A stretch of DNA of 64,000 nucleotides from Gaeumannomyces sp. JS-464 (taxonomy: Eukaryota > Ascomycota > Sordariomycetes > Magnaporthales > Magnaporthaceae). The position numbers and the translations under genes are program-made. This document shows, in pieces, positions 21,940 to 33,090 of this stretch (positions are counted from its first letter, which is position 1; every line of letters starts with the position of its first letter). The stretch spans positions 2,438,399-2,502,398 of the forward strand of contig NGZR01000007.1 in assembly GCA_002197995.1 (NCBI GenBank), given 5' to 3'. The notes beneath the pieces are model-generated. The model was given only the letters and a program-made list of their open reading frames with translations, was not told the DNA's origin and made no database searches.

Positions 21940-24900
21940 ATTATAAAAGCAGCTATTTTGTAACCTTCGCTACGGCCGCATACCTAATTAAAAAAGCTTT
22001 ACCTACCGTATTTATAAGCGTTAAAACTCGGGATTTAATAAGCTTTATTTATTATGTTTTTCGGATTAGGTATTAATTTAACACAAAATCCGAAGCATTA
22101 AGCAATGGCAAAGGATTTTTCCGGATATAAGTGCAATAATAACCTTTACGGCCGGAAAGGATTAAATCCACGCATTTTAACGCTATAAGCTAAATCTCGT
22201 CGTTAATATAAACAAATAAAAAACGCGTAATTTTCGAATTAAGAAAAGCTGTTTCCAGCATTGGAAAAATTACTATTCCGACCTTAATCGGTTAAATTAC
22301 GTTTTTTATAATTCCAATTTCGACTTTTTTCCTGCTATGCTTTGCAAATATAAATGTATTGCACGTTTACTTAAATAATACGCGCAACGAGCTTATAAAA
22401 AACGACGGTACGCGCGTCCCGATTATAAAAAGGCACGGCCACCTTTGGTTTTTTTTCGACGACGTTACTTACGTTACAACGGCAATCAGCTTTATAACGG
22501 AAATAAAAATCGCGAAAACAGTTTTCCTTACGAAAACCGAGCTAAAACGCGTGTATAAGCGTTTTAGGCACCCATTTATCGACAAATTTGGAACGTTTTA
22601 AAACGTGCAAAGCACGAGGCTAATCGCGACGCTTTCGCAATAATTAATCGAATGTGCCATTTTTGTTAAAAAAAAGGTTTTACATTATAACGCTTTCGAT
22701 TTAAACTTTAAAACGATATCGATTTTAATTACGAAATAATTATAAACGTGTTTTACGTCGATTATAAGCCAATTTTTTACGTAATTAATGCGAGCATAGC
22801 TTTTAATACTGCAGCGCTTTTTAAAAACATATCGGCAAAAAAAACGTGGGAAGCTTTTAAATAATGTTAAATCGACGTTTATTTAAAACCTTTTAACGTA
22901 ATTTTTTACAATGCCGGTACCAATTTCGCCGCAGCGAATTTTAAACGGAAGTAAAGCTTTTTGGGATTACTTATAAACAGGTCCTAATCGAAGCGCATTG
23001 GTTAATCGGCAAAATTAAAAATATTACGCTTTTTTACGCCGGGCTTTTAATATTATCCGATAAAAATGCCTAATTATGCACTTCGAATTAATGTTTTAAA
23101 AAGTAGTAAAAGCCGTAAACGATACGGCCGGCCCCGACATTTATTTATATTGCTCGTTTTTAAAGCAATATTTCGAATTAATAACGAATCGCCACTTTTA
23201 CAAACTTATATATAAAAGCCGCCGCAATTAAAAAAGCTATAGCAAAAATCCGGATTTTACACGATAAGCGACGTATGCAAAAAGCATTAGCTGCACGTAA
23301 CGAACCGAACATAAAACGGGTGTTTCCGAGCTTTTTAGCTTTGGAAAGCGAGGTTTTGGTATTTCGGGAAAAGACGAATAGCAAAACCCGTATAAGGTTT
23401 TATTTATAACAAACACGTTAATTACGGTAAAAACGATTAATAATAACGCGACTTTTAAAGCACGGTGGTTAAACCTTATTATAAAGTAAAAAAACCTATC
23501 GTGTAAAAATCCGAAAAACAGCCAGCATTTTCGAGTATTTTAAGCCGAATAGCCAAAACGCCGAAAAAAACCCTCGAAAAAAAGCCGCAAAATAGCAAAA
23601 TAAAAAACCCCAAAATTAAACAGCTATTTTGTTTAAAATTACGGTATTACTAAAGTTTTTAACAAATAAATCGCTTTTGCAAAAACGCATAACTAATAAT
23701 TGCAATAAAACAAACTTTTAACAAATGCATACGACGTTTTTAAACGCTAAAAAGCATTAATTTTATTAATTAGCGATTCGATTTAAATAAAAAGGCAAAA
23801 TTACAACTCCCGGTTTACCATTTAAACAATTAACCTAATAAAAACTAAACGCATTTATCGGCGTTAAAATAATTAAGCCGATATTAAAAACTTTTAACGG
23901 AGCCACGATTTTTAAATTACGGATTATAAACAAGGTAAAAAGGCAAACCTTAAAACCTTTTAAAAAATCGAAATTTATAGCTATAAGATATAACAACGAG
24001 GAAAAACACAACATTTTTACGCAATTTCCCACGATTATAAAATGCAGCTAACATTAATCCTAGCGATCGTACTATCGCTTACGCTTATAAAGTTTAATTT
24101 AATAATTCGAAATATTAGCTAAGCGTACACCTAATCGGAATTAAAACTGCAAAAAAACGTTTTTTTGCGTTTATTTAAAAAGTTGTTAATATGGTTTAAG
24201 CTAAGCACGTTGCTTAAAATAATTAAGCTTTTTACGAAATCGCGGAATTAGGATTACATTAGTTTTATTTATTAAAGCACTATAAAAAGCGTTTAAATTG
24301 CTAAACGTCGAGCTACGATTTTTGCTTGCTTATTTTAAAAAGCGGATAAAGCTTTAAAATTATAGGCATGCAAATAAACGACATTTTAAATTTTAAAAAT
24401 CCGGACTTTTTAATAAAAAAAAATTAGCGATTTAAAAAGCAAGCTTTCGTGCAAAACCAAAATCGATTTTTAAGCCGGGAAACGAAGCCGACTTTAACGG
24501 GTGCAAAATTTAATAAGAGATTATAAGCTTAAAGTTCGATAAAAAAATAAAGTAAAAAGCTCGAGCTAATAAAAACCGATTTAAAAAGCTTAAGCTATAA
24601 GTATATCGTTTAAAAAGCTTAAAACGCATATATTAGTTCCATATGCCAACCGGAAGCCGCATTCGATTATTCCGTAACGGCGTAAGCCAAAAACCCGGGA
24701 TAAAAAAACGTGGTTAAGCTAAACAAAAGGATTAAATAGCAAATCGATAACGTTAAAAAAGGCTAAAATACGTTTTATTAAATTTGCAAAAAACCAACTT
24801 TTACGCTTTCGTGGACGGATTATTCGCAAACAATTTAAACTTAAGTTTACAAATCGGGTTCGTAATTATATTAAGCAATGAAAAAATCCGACGATTAAAA

Positions 24901-25400
24901 AACTAGCTTTTAATTAATCGGAAACATTTTGCATTGGACGTTGTTAAATGCAAAAGGGTTACGAAAAGCGTTTTCGCAAATAAGATTTACAAAATGGTTA
25001 ACGGGTTTAATACAATTTACGTTTTTAATTTAACGCTCGTAACGATTTTTAAAAAGCTAAATTAAAAAGCTTTAAAATTAATAATTTGCATTAATAGCTT
25101 TTCGCTATATTAATGCTTCGTACAATTGGGCATAATAGCGGAAAAAGGCTTATAATTGATATTATGCATTTAAAAAATCCTACGAAAAGCGCGAAATCGA
25201 CAAATCCGCTGGATTGCAGGATTAAATAATCCGGCAAACGCGATAATTAAAAATTAGCTAAATAAAGTTTTAAAAAATTTGGTTAAAATAATACGATAAC
25301 GGTACGAATCGAAAGTTAAGTAAAACGCGAAAAATAATAAAAAAAAGCGAAGGAAAGCAGTTAAAATCGATTTGTTATAACCTAAAAATAACTAACAATG
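21940..25400 (+). pseudogene. Copia-1 pol (integrase, reverse transcriptase, RNase H)
   Basis: A GAG-pre-integrase stretch is open at 22359-22601 (LNNTRNELIKNDGTRVPIIK ... RVYKRFRHPFIDKF, the LHRRFGHPSVD motif). Integrase core segments follow at 22730-23400 (IDASIAFNTAALF; then the EAHWLIGKIKN segment, where EAHHSIGxxER is expected; later NDTAGPD). Reverse transcriptase begins near 23880. Catalytic YVDD could not be located with confidence. The integrase-before-RT order defines Ty1/copia. Decay is RIP-type. Confidence 0.75.
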
Positions 25401-25559
25401 TAATTAAAAAAAACGAAATTACTAAAACGTAAAAACAACCGGAAAACGATTTTACGAACGACTATTTTAAGTTTTAAAAAAAACCTTTACTATTACCGGA
25501 CATATTACCAGTTATTTGTTAATATTATTAGCAATTTTATCTTTTTTTCCTTTTTCGAC

Positions 25560-26290
25560 CATCTTTTCGTTTTTATTTTTATTATCGTTAAAAGCATTAA
25601 ATAAGCTGTTTTTTGCTTTTAAAAATGCCGTATTAAATATACGTTAAACGGCAGCGCGGCCCGCCGCTTTCCGCTTAGCAGCACTTATTTTAATAAAATT
25701 AGCGTTAATTTTACCGGCTTATTCTTCCTTTTTAAAAAGGATTATGCATTTGGTAGTAGTACGCTATTTCGCGAAATTTTAGGAATAGCGAAAGCACGGT
25801 TAACAAAGCATTAAAGCAGTTAAATAAAAAATTAGCTATTATACCTTATTAATAGTAATTTCGCGAAAGTATTTAGTTATAAACTTTTTGGCTAAAACCA
25901 TTGCGATTTTAGGATTACCGGTTGTTAGCGCAAAAAATTAGCAAATTAAAGCCTAAAAATTATTTATACCGGTTGGCACGAATAACTAAAAGCATAAAAC
26001 TAGCAACGGTTGCCGGCCGGCTCGGTGTTAAAACACTTAATTTTATTAAACTTGCCGGCTAAAAGAAAATTAAAGCAATTTAGGTATAAAACGATCTTTG
26101 TTTGCCTTTTGCAAGGCGCGGGCGAGCAAGGGATTTGCCTTTTCCCTTTTTAGCACGAGTTTTTTTAACGCTATTGTTTGGGACCGTTTTAACGCCAATT
26201 TAACCTTTTTTAATGGATTTGCCTTTGCTAACTTTTTTAAAGCGAATGGATATTATCGCGGTAATTAGTCGAGCAGTAAAATAGTAAAGC
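25560..26290 (-). pseudogene. Antisense cysteine-motif ORF in Copia-1
   Basis: On the minus strand between pol and the 3' LTR, a Lys/Arg-rich start is followed by NCFNFLLAGKFNKIKCFNTEPAGNRC, colinear with the better preserved copy at 48290-49060. Its start ATG is ATA here, and frames are broken. Its function is unknown to me. Conservation of the cysteine spacing in both copies argues that it was once coding. Confidence 0.55.
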
Positions 26291-26741
26291 AAAAATCGGC
26301 AAGCAGGCAAGCAAGTAGCGGGAATATCGATATTTATGGTTGTAAAAATTAAGTTTTAAATTACAACGATTAAAGCTTACAGCTATTAAAATATCCCAAG
26401 CCTTTTAAGTTATACTTCCGATTTGCTTCTTTTTTTATGCCGATTAGCACGCACACGGCCCAATAGATTTTTATTAAATCTATTTATTACTATTATGCAC
26501 ATTTAATCCGGCATTACCTAATTCCACGAGCGTTTAACTAAACATTGCCCTATTTTTATTGTTTTATTTATAGTTTTTATTTACAATTTTTACCGATATC
26601 CAGCATAGTTTTTTGCTTTTTTTTCCTTTGTTTTCAAAGCAGGTTACCAAATCCAAATTCCTTTGTTATTAGTATTGTAAAATCCTGGGATTTGGAAAAC
26701 GAGCATTTACCGATACACGCGTTTAAAAAAAAAATTGCTAG

Positions 26742-26974
26742 TGTTAATCCACGTAATTTAGCGCGTGCATTTAAAAAAGGCCCACGCTTTATAAAGCCGC
26801 AGGCTTACGGGCCGTGCGTTTTTACGAGCTTATAAAAAGGGATTTTGTAATCCCTTTTTTATAATTAAATTCTTAAAACATGCATTATTATAAACACCAA
26901 TTCCAAATTTATAAATTTTTGTTTTTTCTTTTTAAAAGATTTCCGTGCTTATAAAAGTACCACTTTTACTAACA
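26742..26974 (+). repeat. Copia-1 3' LTR
   Basis: It begins TGTTAATCC and ends ACTAACA, and is followed by the GTTAC target duplication and the right part of pogo F. Confidence 0.9.
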
Positions 26975-27285
26975 GTTACATATTATTAAAAAAATACGAA
27001 ATGTTTTAAACCAATAGGAGTTAAATGGGCAGTTATAATAAAAAATGCGCGATAATAAAGGTTGAAAAAAAAGGCGATAACGATTCGTCGGCGATGTGGC
27101 ATTTGCGGCAAAACCGAACATAATGCGCGCATTTGTTAAGCGGAAGTAAAAACGTCCGATATATATAATTTCGAATAGTTTAAATGGATTTTTAGTGTTA
27201 TTAGGTTAGCATACGCGTCGATTAACCGGAAATCGCGTATTGGTAATCCATTTGGTGGTTTAATTTATTTGGTAGTAAATTACGT

Positions 27286-28431
27286 TATATTAAAAGGTTA
27301 AAACTTAAATAAATAGATAAATTTAAAACGTATAACGAAAATACGGTATAAAAAACGAATAAATTTTCGAAACTTTAAGGTTAAAAAACTAAATTAACCA
27401 CCCGCGAAAAGGGTATAAAATGGGATATTACCGTAAAAAACCTTAGCAAAAACTAATGTAGCGAAAGTTAAAAATTAGCACTTAATACTATTAATAAAAA
27501 TTAATAAACGATTAATACCTATTATAATTAATAACGAAGTATAAAGGAATTTTATTTTACTAACAGCGGTAAAAAATGGAAATTTATTATATAAAAAAAA
27601 CAATTTCCGTATTAACTTTATAATTTGGAAAAAAAAACGGGTTTTATATAATTAAAATGTTATTATTTAAAAAACCGATTATTTTGTAATAACAATTAAA
27701 TTTTACAAAAAAACCGTTATTTTAAACGTTATTAATAAAAAAAAATAAAACGTGGTTTTAAAAAACCTTTAATTTAAAAAAAGTAACCCGCAAATAAATT
27801 AAATAATAGCTATATTTAATAAAAAAAACCCTTTATAACCGAAACGGTTTAATACTTACGAACTTCGAACGAAAAATGTAAAACGTAAAAAAAGTAATTA
27901 TAACGACGATAAAACAAAGCTGTTAATTTTAGCGATTAGCATTAGTAAATATATAACTATTTAAAATGAAAAACGATTATATACTTATATTAAATATTAA
28001 TAAACGATTTGCTACGGTACCGAAAAAATACCGTTAATATAAAAAACTGTTTAAAAAAAAGCTAAGTATAAAATTTTTAAAACACGAACCGTTTAATTAT
28101 AAAATTAAATTTAAATTAAATGTTTATTTAAAATATTAAAAGTTGTATTTATTTAACTTTTAGTAATAAAAAATGTTAAAATAACAATTAAAACAAAATG
28201 TAAAAAAGGGATTTATTTAAAAGTTAAAGTTATTAATTAAATTTAAAATTTTGTTCGTATTAAAAAAAACGAACGACGAACGTATATACGTTAATTACAA
28301 ACTGTTAAACGACGCTACCGTAAAAAATCGGTATTTTTTACTTTTAATTAATAAATTTAAAAATAAACTTAACAAAACACGTATATTTATAACGTTAAAT
28401 TTGCAAAAAGTATATAACTTAACGTAAATTA
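27286..28431 (+). pseudogene. Gypsy X, protease-to-reverse-transcriptase part
   Basis: The clear part is at about 28090-28420: KKGFI ... ILFVLKKTNDERIYVNYKLLNDATVKNRYFLLLINKF, then a TLNLQKVYNL-like end. This matches the Ty3/gypsy reverse transcriptase fingers and palm (VDYRxLN, IKNRYPLPLI, LDLQGAYN). The reading stops at the TA where pogo G begins and resumes at 32144 with KIKKGNKWKTAF, so the domain was cut by pogo G. Upstream, 27290-28080 is AT-rich with no clear protease motif. Confidence 0.75.
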
Positions 28432-28550
28432 CCACTTTATCGCGCAAACCACTTTATCGCGCACTTACACCCGACTTTCGGTTAATTAACACGCATGTTA
28501 ATTTAATAACGTTAAAAATTTATTTAAACTATTTAAAACTATATATATTA

Positions 28551-30411
28551 ACGTGGTTTACAAGCGAGTCGCGCACATAAACGAATCGCGCATTTTCCAA
28601 TACGACGCGTATTTCCCACTTCCAACTCCAATTCCTTAACAACCACAAATAAAATCGACGTTTAAAAAAGCTAGGATTATTTTCGCTATGCAAGCAATTT
28701 AATTTAATAAGGGATTAAGTTTGCGTTCGGCAGCTAAAATTTACGATATTTCTAAATCCACGTTGCGCGACCGACGCGCCGGTAAACCTGCTCGACGCGA
28801 TATTATGCCCAAATTACGGAAATTAACGGAATCCGAAAAGGAGGCGCTTATTAAATACATTTTCGAGCTGGATTTCCGCGCATTCCTTTCCCGGCTTTTT
28901 AGTGTTAAAAATATAGCTAACCGATTGCTTACCGAACGTAACGCGAGCGCCGTTGGTAAAAACTGGGTCGCGAACTTCGTTAAGCGCCGCGCAAAGCTCG
29001 GTACGCGTTAAATTCGAAAGTACGACTACCAAAAGGTTAAATGCGAAAATCCCAAGCTCGTTTTTACCTAGTTCGACCTTATACGAAACACTATAAACAA
29101 ATATAGCATTTAAGGTAAAAACATTTATAATTTCGACGAAACCGGCTTTTTTATAGGCATAATCGCCGCCGTTATAATTATTATAACATCGAAAGGCCGT
29201 GGTAAAGCAAAGCTAGTTTAGCTTAGCAACCGGGAATAGGTTACGGTTATTTAAAAGGTTAATTGTTGCGGTTAAGCGATCCCCCCTTTTATTATCGTTA
29301 AAAGGCAATATTATTTAGCTAATTGGTATTTGGAAACCGACTTTCCACGCGATTGGGTTATTTTAACGAGTGCTAACGGGTAAACTACGAACGAGCTTAG
29401 TTTAAAATGGATTTAGCATTTCGATAAACACATTATAGCTTATAAAAAAAAGTCCTATCGTTTATTAATGCTAAACGGCTATAAAAGCCACTATTTAACG
29501 GATTTCGAGCTTTATTGCTAAAAATATAACATTATTACGCTTTGCATGCTTTCGCATTCGTTTTACTTTTTTTAACCGCTTAATGTTAAGTGTTTTAAAC
29601 CGTTAAAAAAGGCGTACGGTTAATAAGTCGAAAACCTAATAAGGTTACACGTTAACCACGTAATTAAAGTCGAGTTCCTTTTAGCGTTTAAAGCGGCATT
29701 TTTTAACTTTATAACCGAAAAAAATATTTAAGGAGGGTTTCGAAAGGCTGGCTTTACTCCTTTTAATCCGGATTCGGTTTTGGAAAAGCTGGATGTAAAG
29801 TTACGAATTTTAATTCCCTCGAAAGAGCTTTTAAGCAACGCCGAACCTTGGACCTTTAAAACGCTTTAAATAGCTAAGGACGTAACTTTGCAATTCGAAT
29901 ATATTAAAAATCGGATTTCCAATTACCAAAGCAGCTTTTCGTTACTTATGCTATCGGCTATAAACCAATTAACAAAAAGGGCTAAAGCAATTATGCATCG
30001 GGTTAACCTTTTAAAAGAAAAGTGCTTTAAACTACGAAAGGCGAACGAGGCATTAAGTAAACGCCGAAGGGCTAAAAAAACACGTGTTCGATAAAAAGGG
30101 TTACATACTGTTAAAAAAATACGAAATATTTTAAACCAGCAAAAGCTAAATAGGCAGTTATAGCAAAAAATGCGCGATTATAAGGGGCAGGAAAAAAGGG
30201 CAACGACGACTCGTCGGCGATGTGGCATTTGCGGCAAAACCGGACACAATGCGCGCATTTGTTAAAAAGAAGTAAAAACGTCCGATATATATAATTCCGA
30301 ATAGTTTAAATGGATTTTTGGCGTTATTGGGTTGGTATACGCGTTAATTAACCGGAAGTCGGGTGTAAGTGCGCGATTCGCTTATATGCGCGACTCGCTT
30401 GTAAACCACGT
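28551..30411 (+). mobile_element. Pogo B, nested in pogo G
   Basis: This 1861-bp element has the same ends as pogo A (ACGTGGTTTACAAGCGAGTC on the left, inverted at 30390-30411) and the tandem CAAGCGA-type subterminal motif. TA flanks are at 28549-28550 and 30412-30413. It is inserted within the 3' end of pogo G, which has the same transposase family but different termini. Confidence 0.9.
28688..30260 (+). pseudogene. Pogo B transposase
   Basis: Two open blocks survive: 28721-29011 (HTH and CENP-B/Tc5 region, SAAKIYDISKSTLRDRR ... VGKNWVANFVKRR) and 29888-30094 (C-terminal coil, LRKANEALSKRRRAKKTRVR). The DDE core between them is interrupted but readable (FDETGFF near 29135, keeping the first Asp; NGYKSHYLTDFELYC near 29478). 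A zinc knuckle RCGICGKTGHNARIC lies near 30215-30260. It is slightly better preserved than pogo A but still dead. Confidence 0.85.
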
Positions 30412-30429
30412 TAAACATTTTTACTTTTT

Positions 30430-32060
30430 TTTTAACAAATGCGCGCATTATATTTAGTTTTACCGCAAATGTTATATCGTTAACTAGTTATCGTCGTTTT
30501 CCTTTTTTAACTTTTATAATAGCGTTTTTTTTATTATAATTATTTATTTAGCTTTTGCTAAATTAAAACATTTCGTACTTTTTTAATAATAAATAACTTT
30601 TTAAATTAAACACGTGTTTTTTTAACCTTTCGGCGTTTGCTAAATGCTTTATTGGCCTTTTTAAACGTAAACATTTCGGTTTGGAAAAAAGCTATTTTAT
30701 ATATTATCGCTTTCGCTTTTTTGCAATTTAGTTTATAACCGTTAATATAAGTATTAAAAAACTGTTTTAATAATTAGTAATTCGAGTTTTAATATATTCG
30801 AATTGCGAAGTTGCTTTTTTAACTATTTACGCTATTTTAAATATTTAAAGTTCGGCGTTATTTAAAAGCTTTTTTAAAAAAGTTAAAATTTATAACTTTA
30901 CATTTAGCTTTTTTAAAACCGAATTCGAATTAAAAAAAGTAAAATTAGCTTTTTAAAAGCTTTTTTAAATGTTTTTTTTAATTATAAAGTTAAAAAATGC
31001 CGTTGTAAACGCCGAAAAAAACTCGATTTTAATTACGTAATTAACATGTAACTTTATTAAATTTTCGATTAATTAACTGTACGCTTTTTTTAATAAGTTA
31101 AAACATTTAACGTTAAATGGTTAAAAAAAGTAAAACAAATATAAAAATATGTAAAACGTAATAATGTTATATTTTTAATAATAAAGCTCGAAATTCGTCG
31201 AATAATAGCTTATATAACCGTTTAATACTAATAAACGATAAAACTTTGTAAAATAAGTTGTAATATATTTATCGAAATGCTAAATTTATTTTAAGCTAAA
31301 TTCGTTTGTAATTTATTTATTAGCGTTTATTACGATAATTTAATTGCGTGTAAAGTCGGTTTTTAAATACTAATTAGCTAAGTAATATTACCTTTTAACG
31401 ATAATAAAAAAAACCGTTTAACCGTAATAATTAACTTTTTAAATAATTATAACTTATTTTTAATTATTAAGTTAAATTAGCTTTGTTTTACTACGGCTTT
31501 TTAAAGTTGTAATAATTATAACGGCGGCGATTATACTTATAAAAAAGCCGGTTTTATTAAAATTATAAATGTCGTTATTTTAAATCTTATATTTGGTTAT
31601 AATATTTCGTATAAAGTTAAATTACGTAAAAATAAGCTTAAGATTTTCGCATTTAATTTTTTAATAATCGTATTTTTAAATTTAACGCGTGCCGAGTTTC
31701 GAATAGCGTTTAAAAAACTTTATAATTTAATTGGTTTTAATAATACCCGCGTCGCGTTTAATAAATAATTAATTAGTTATATTTTTAATATTAAAAAGCC
31801 GGCGGAAAAAATATACGAAAATTTAGTTTAATATGTATTTAATAAGCGCTTTTTTTCGAATTTCGTTAATTTTTAATTTTAAGCACGTAATCGCGTTAAA
31901 CAGTTCGGCCGGCGCGTTAATCGCGTAATGTAAAATTAAAAATATCGTAAATTTTAACTATTAAACGTAAATTTAATTTTCCAATTAAATTAAATTACTT
32001 ATATAACGAAAAATTTGGTAGCTTTTTTAAATTTCGATGCTATTTATAATTATTAAAAAA
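30430..32060 (-). pseudogene. Pogo G transposase
   Basis: On the minus strand the order runs from an HTH-proximal part near 31800-31950, through the CENP-B/Tc5 region (about 31720-31780, colinear with the VGKNWVANF segment), FNKTGFF near 31545 and the LSHSFYFF-type stretch near 31130, to the coil (RAKKTRV) near 30615 and a weak zinc knuckle near 30450. Base composition is more AT-rich than pogo A or B, consistent with greater age. Confidence 0.7.
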
Positions 32061-32141
32061 TTAATATTAAAAGTAAAAAACGCGAATCGCGATAAAAAAC
32101 GCGCGATAACGTGGTTTACGCGATAAAGTAATAAACTACGT

Positions 32142-32216
32142 TAATTAAAATTAAAAAAAGGAAATAAGTGGAAAACGGCGTTTTAAACTCGAAAAAAAGT
32201 ATTTAAGTTATTAATA
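32142..32216 (+). pseudogene. Gypsy X reverse transcriptase, 75-bp fragment
   Basis: The plus strand reads KIKKGNKWKTAF*TRKKVF, the gypsy motif IKEGDEWKTAFRTRYGxFE that directly follows the fragment ending at 28431. It lies between the right end of pogo G and the left end of pogo D. The rest of gypsy X downstream was not found in the window. Confidence 0.8.
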
Positions 32217-33090
32217 ACGTGGTTTATTAATAAGTAACGCATATTAGCAAATAACGCGTTTTTTTATCGCAATTCGCGTTTTTTATTATTTATTTTAATT
32301 ATTTAACAATTATAAATAACATTTACATTTAACGAAGTTAAAATTGTTTTTATTATACGGGTAATGCAATTTAACGCGCAATTAAACATGCGTTTAGCCG
32401 TTAAAATTTACAACGTTTTTAAAGTTATATTACGTTATTAACGCGTTAATTAACCTTTTTAACGCGATTACATGCTTAAATTATAAAAATTAACAAAATT
32501 ACAAAAAAAAAGCGTTTGTTAAATACATATTTAAACTGGATTTTCGCGCATTTTTTGCCCGGTTTTTTAATGTTAAAGTTATAATTAACTAATTACTTGT
32601 TAAACGTAACGCGAGCACCGTTAGCAAATGCTAAATTAATAAATTCGTTAAACGTTACGCAAAGCTTAACACACGTTAAATTCGAAAATACAATTATTAA
32701 AAAGCTAAATGCGAAAATCCTAAACTCGTTTTTACATAGTTTAATTTTATACGAAATATTATAACTAAATATAACATTTAAAATAATAATATTTACAATT
32801 TTAATAAAACCGGTTTTTTTATAAGTATACTCGCCGTTATTATAATTATTATAACGTTAAAAAGCCGTAATAAAATAAAGCTAGTTTAATTTAATAACCG
32901 AAAATAGGTTATAATTATTTAAAAAATTAATTATTACAGTTAAATAATCCTTTTTATTATTATCGTTAAAAAGTAATCTCATTTAATTAATTAATGTTTA
33001 AAAATCAACTTTTTACGTAATTAAATTATCGTAATAAGCGTTAATAAGTAAATTACGAACGAATTCGGTTTAAAATTAATTTAACATTTC
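32217..33090 (+). mobile_element. Pogo D, 5' half only
   Basis: It begins ACGTGGTTTATTAATAAGTA, the same end as pogo C at 62511, next to TA at 32215-32216. The sequence follows the pogo transposase up to the AACATTTCGAT segment at 33080-33090 (equivalent to about 63380 in pogo C), then breaks off into unrelated sequence. The 3' half and right terminal repeat are missing. It is strongly AT-shifted. Confidence 0.8.

Larger units (their letters stand above)
19429..26974 (+). mobile_element. Copia-1: Ty1/copia retrotransposon with paired LTRs
   Basis: LTRs of 233 bp (19429-19661 and 26742-26974) bound a 7546-bp element. The 3' LTR starts TGTTAATCCACG and ends ACTAACA; the 5' LTR has TG and CA converted to TA by transitions. 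The 5-bp duplications are GCTAC (19424-19428) and GTTAC (26975-26979), inside pogo F. Internal order is gag, integrase, reverse transcriptase/RNase H, then an antisense frame. It is more mutated than Copia-2 (42296-49732), with which it is colinear over its whole length. Confidence 0.9.
17874..27285 (+). mobile_element. Pogo F, split by Copia-1
   Basis: The two halves, 17874-19428 and 26975-27285, form one pogo element with unusually long inverted repeats of about 52 bp, beginning ACGTAATTTACCACTAAG on the left and ACGTAATTTACTACCAAA on the inverted right end. Differences between the arms are mostly C/T or G/A. TA flanks it at 17872-17873 and 27286-27287. The interrupting LTR retrotransposon is bounded by a 5-bp duplication, G(C/T)TAC. 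The transposase is the same family as pogo A, although the termini differ. Confidence 0.85.
28432..32141 (-). mobile_element. Pogo G (minus), split by pogo B
   Basis: The parts 28432-28550 and 30412-32141 make one pogo element on the minus strand. Its inverted repeats are about 42 bp: the left begins ACGTAAATTACCACTTTATC and the inverted right begins ACGTAGTTTATTACTTTATC. The ends carry a doubled CCACTTTATCGCGCA motif. TA flanks are at 28430-28431 and 32142-32143. The left piece, read in reverse, matches the last 120 bp of pogo A; the right piece carries the transposase. The element lies in the reverse transcriptase gene of gypsy X. Confidence 0.85.

Noticed and set aside
22359..22601. 80-residue frame as an independent small gene
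   Set aside because: It matches the GAG-pre-integrase segment of copia pol and recurs at the same place in Copia-2 (45153-45347).
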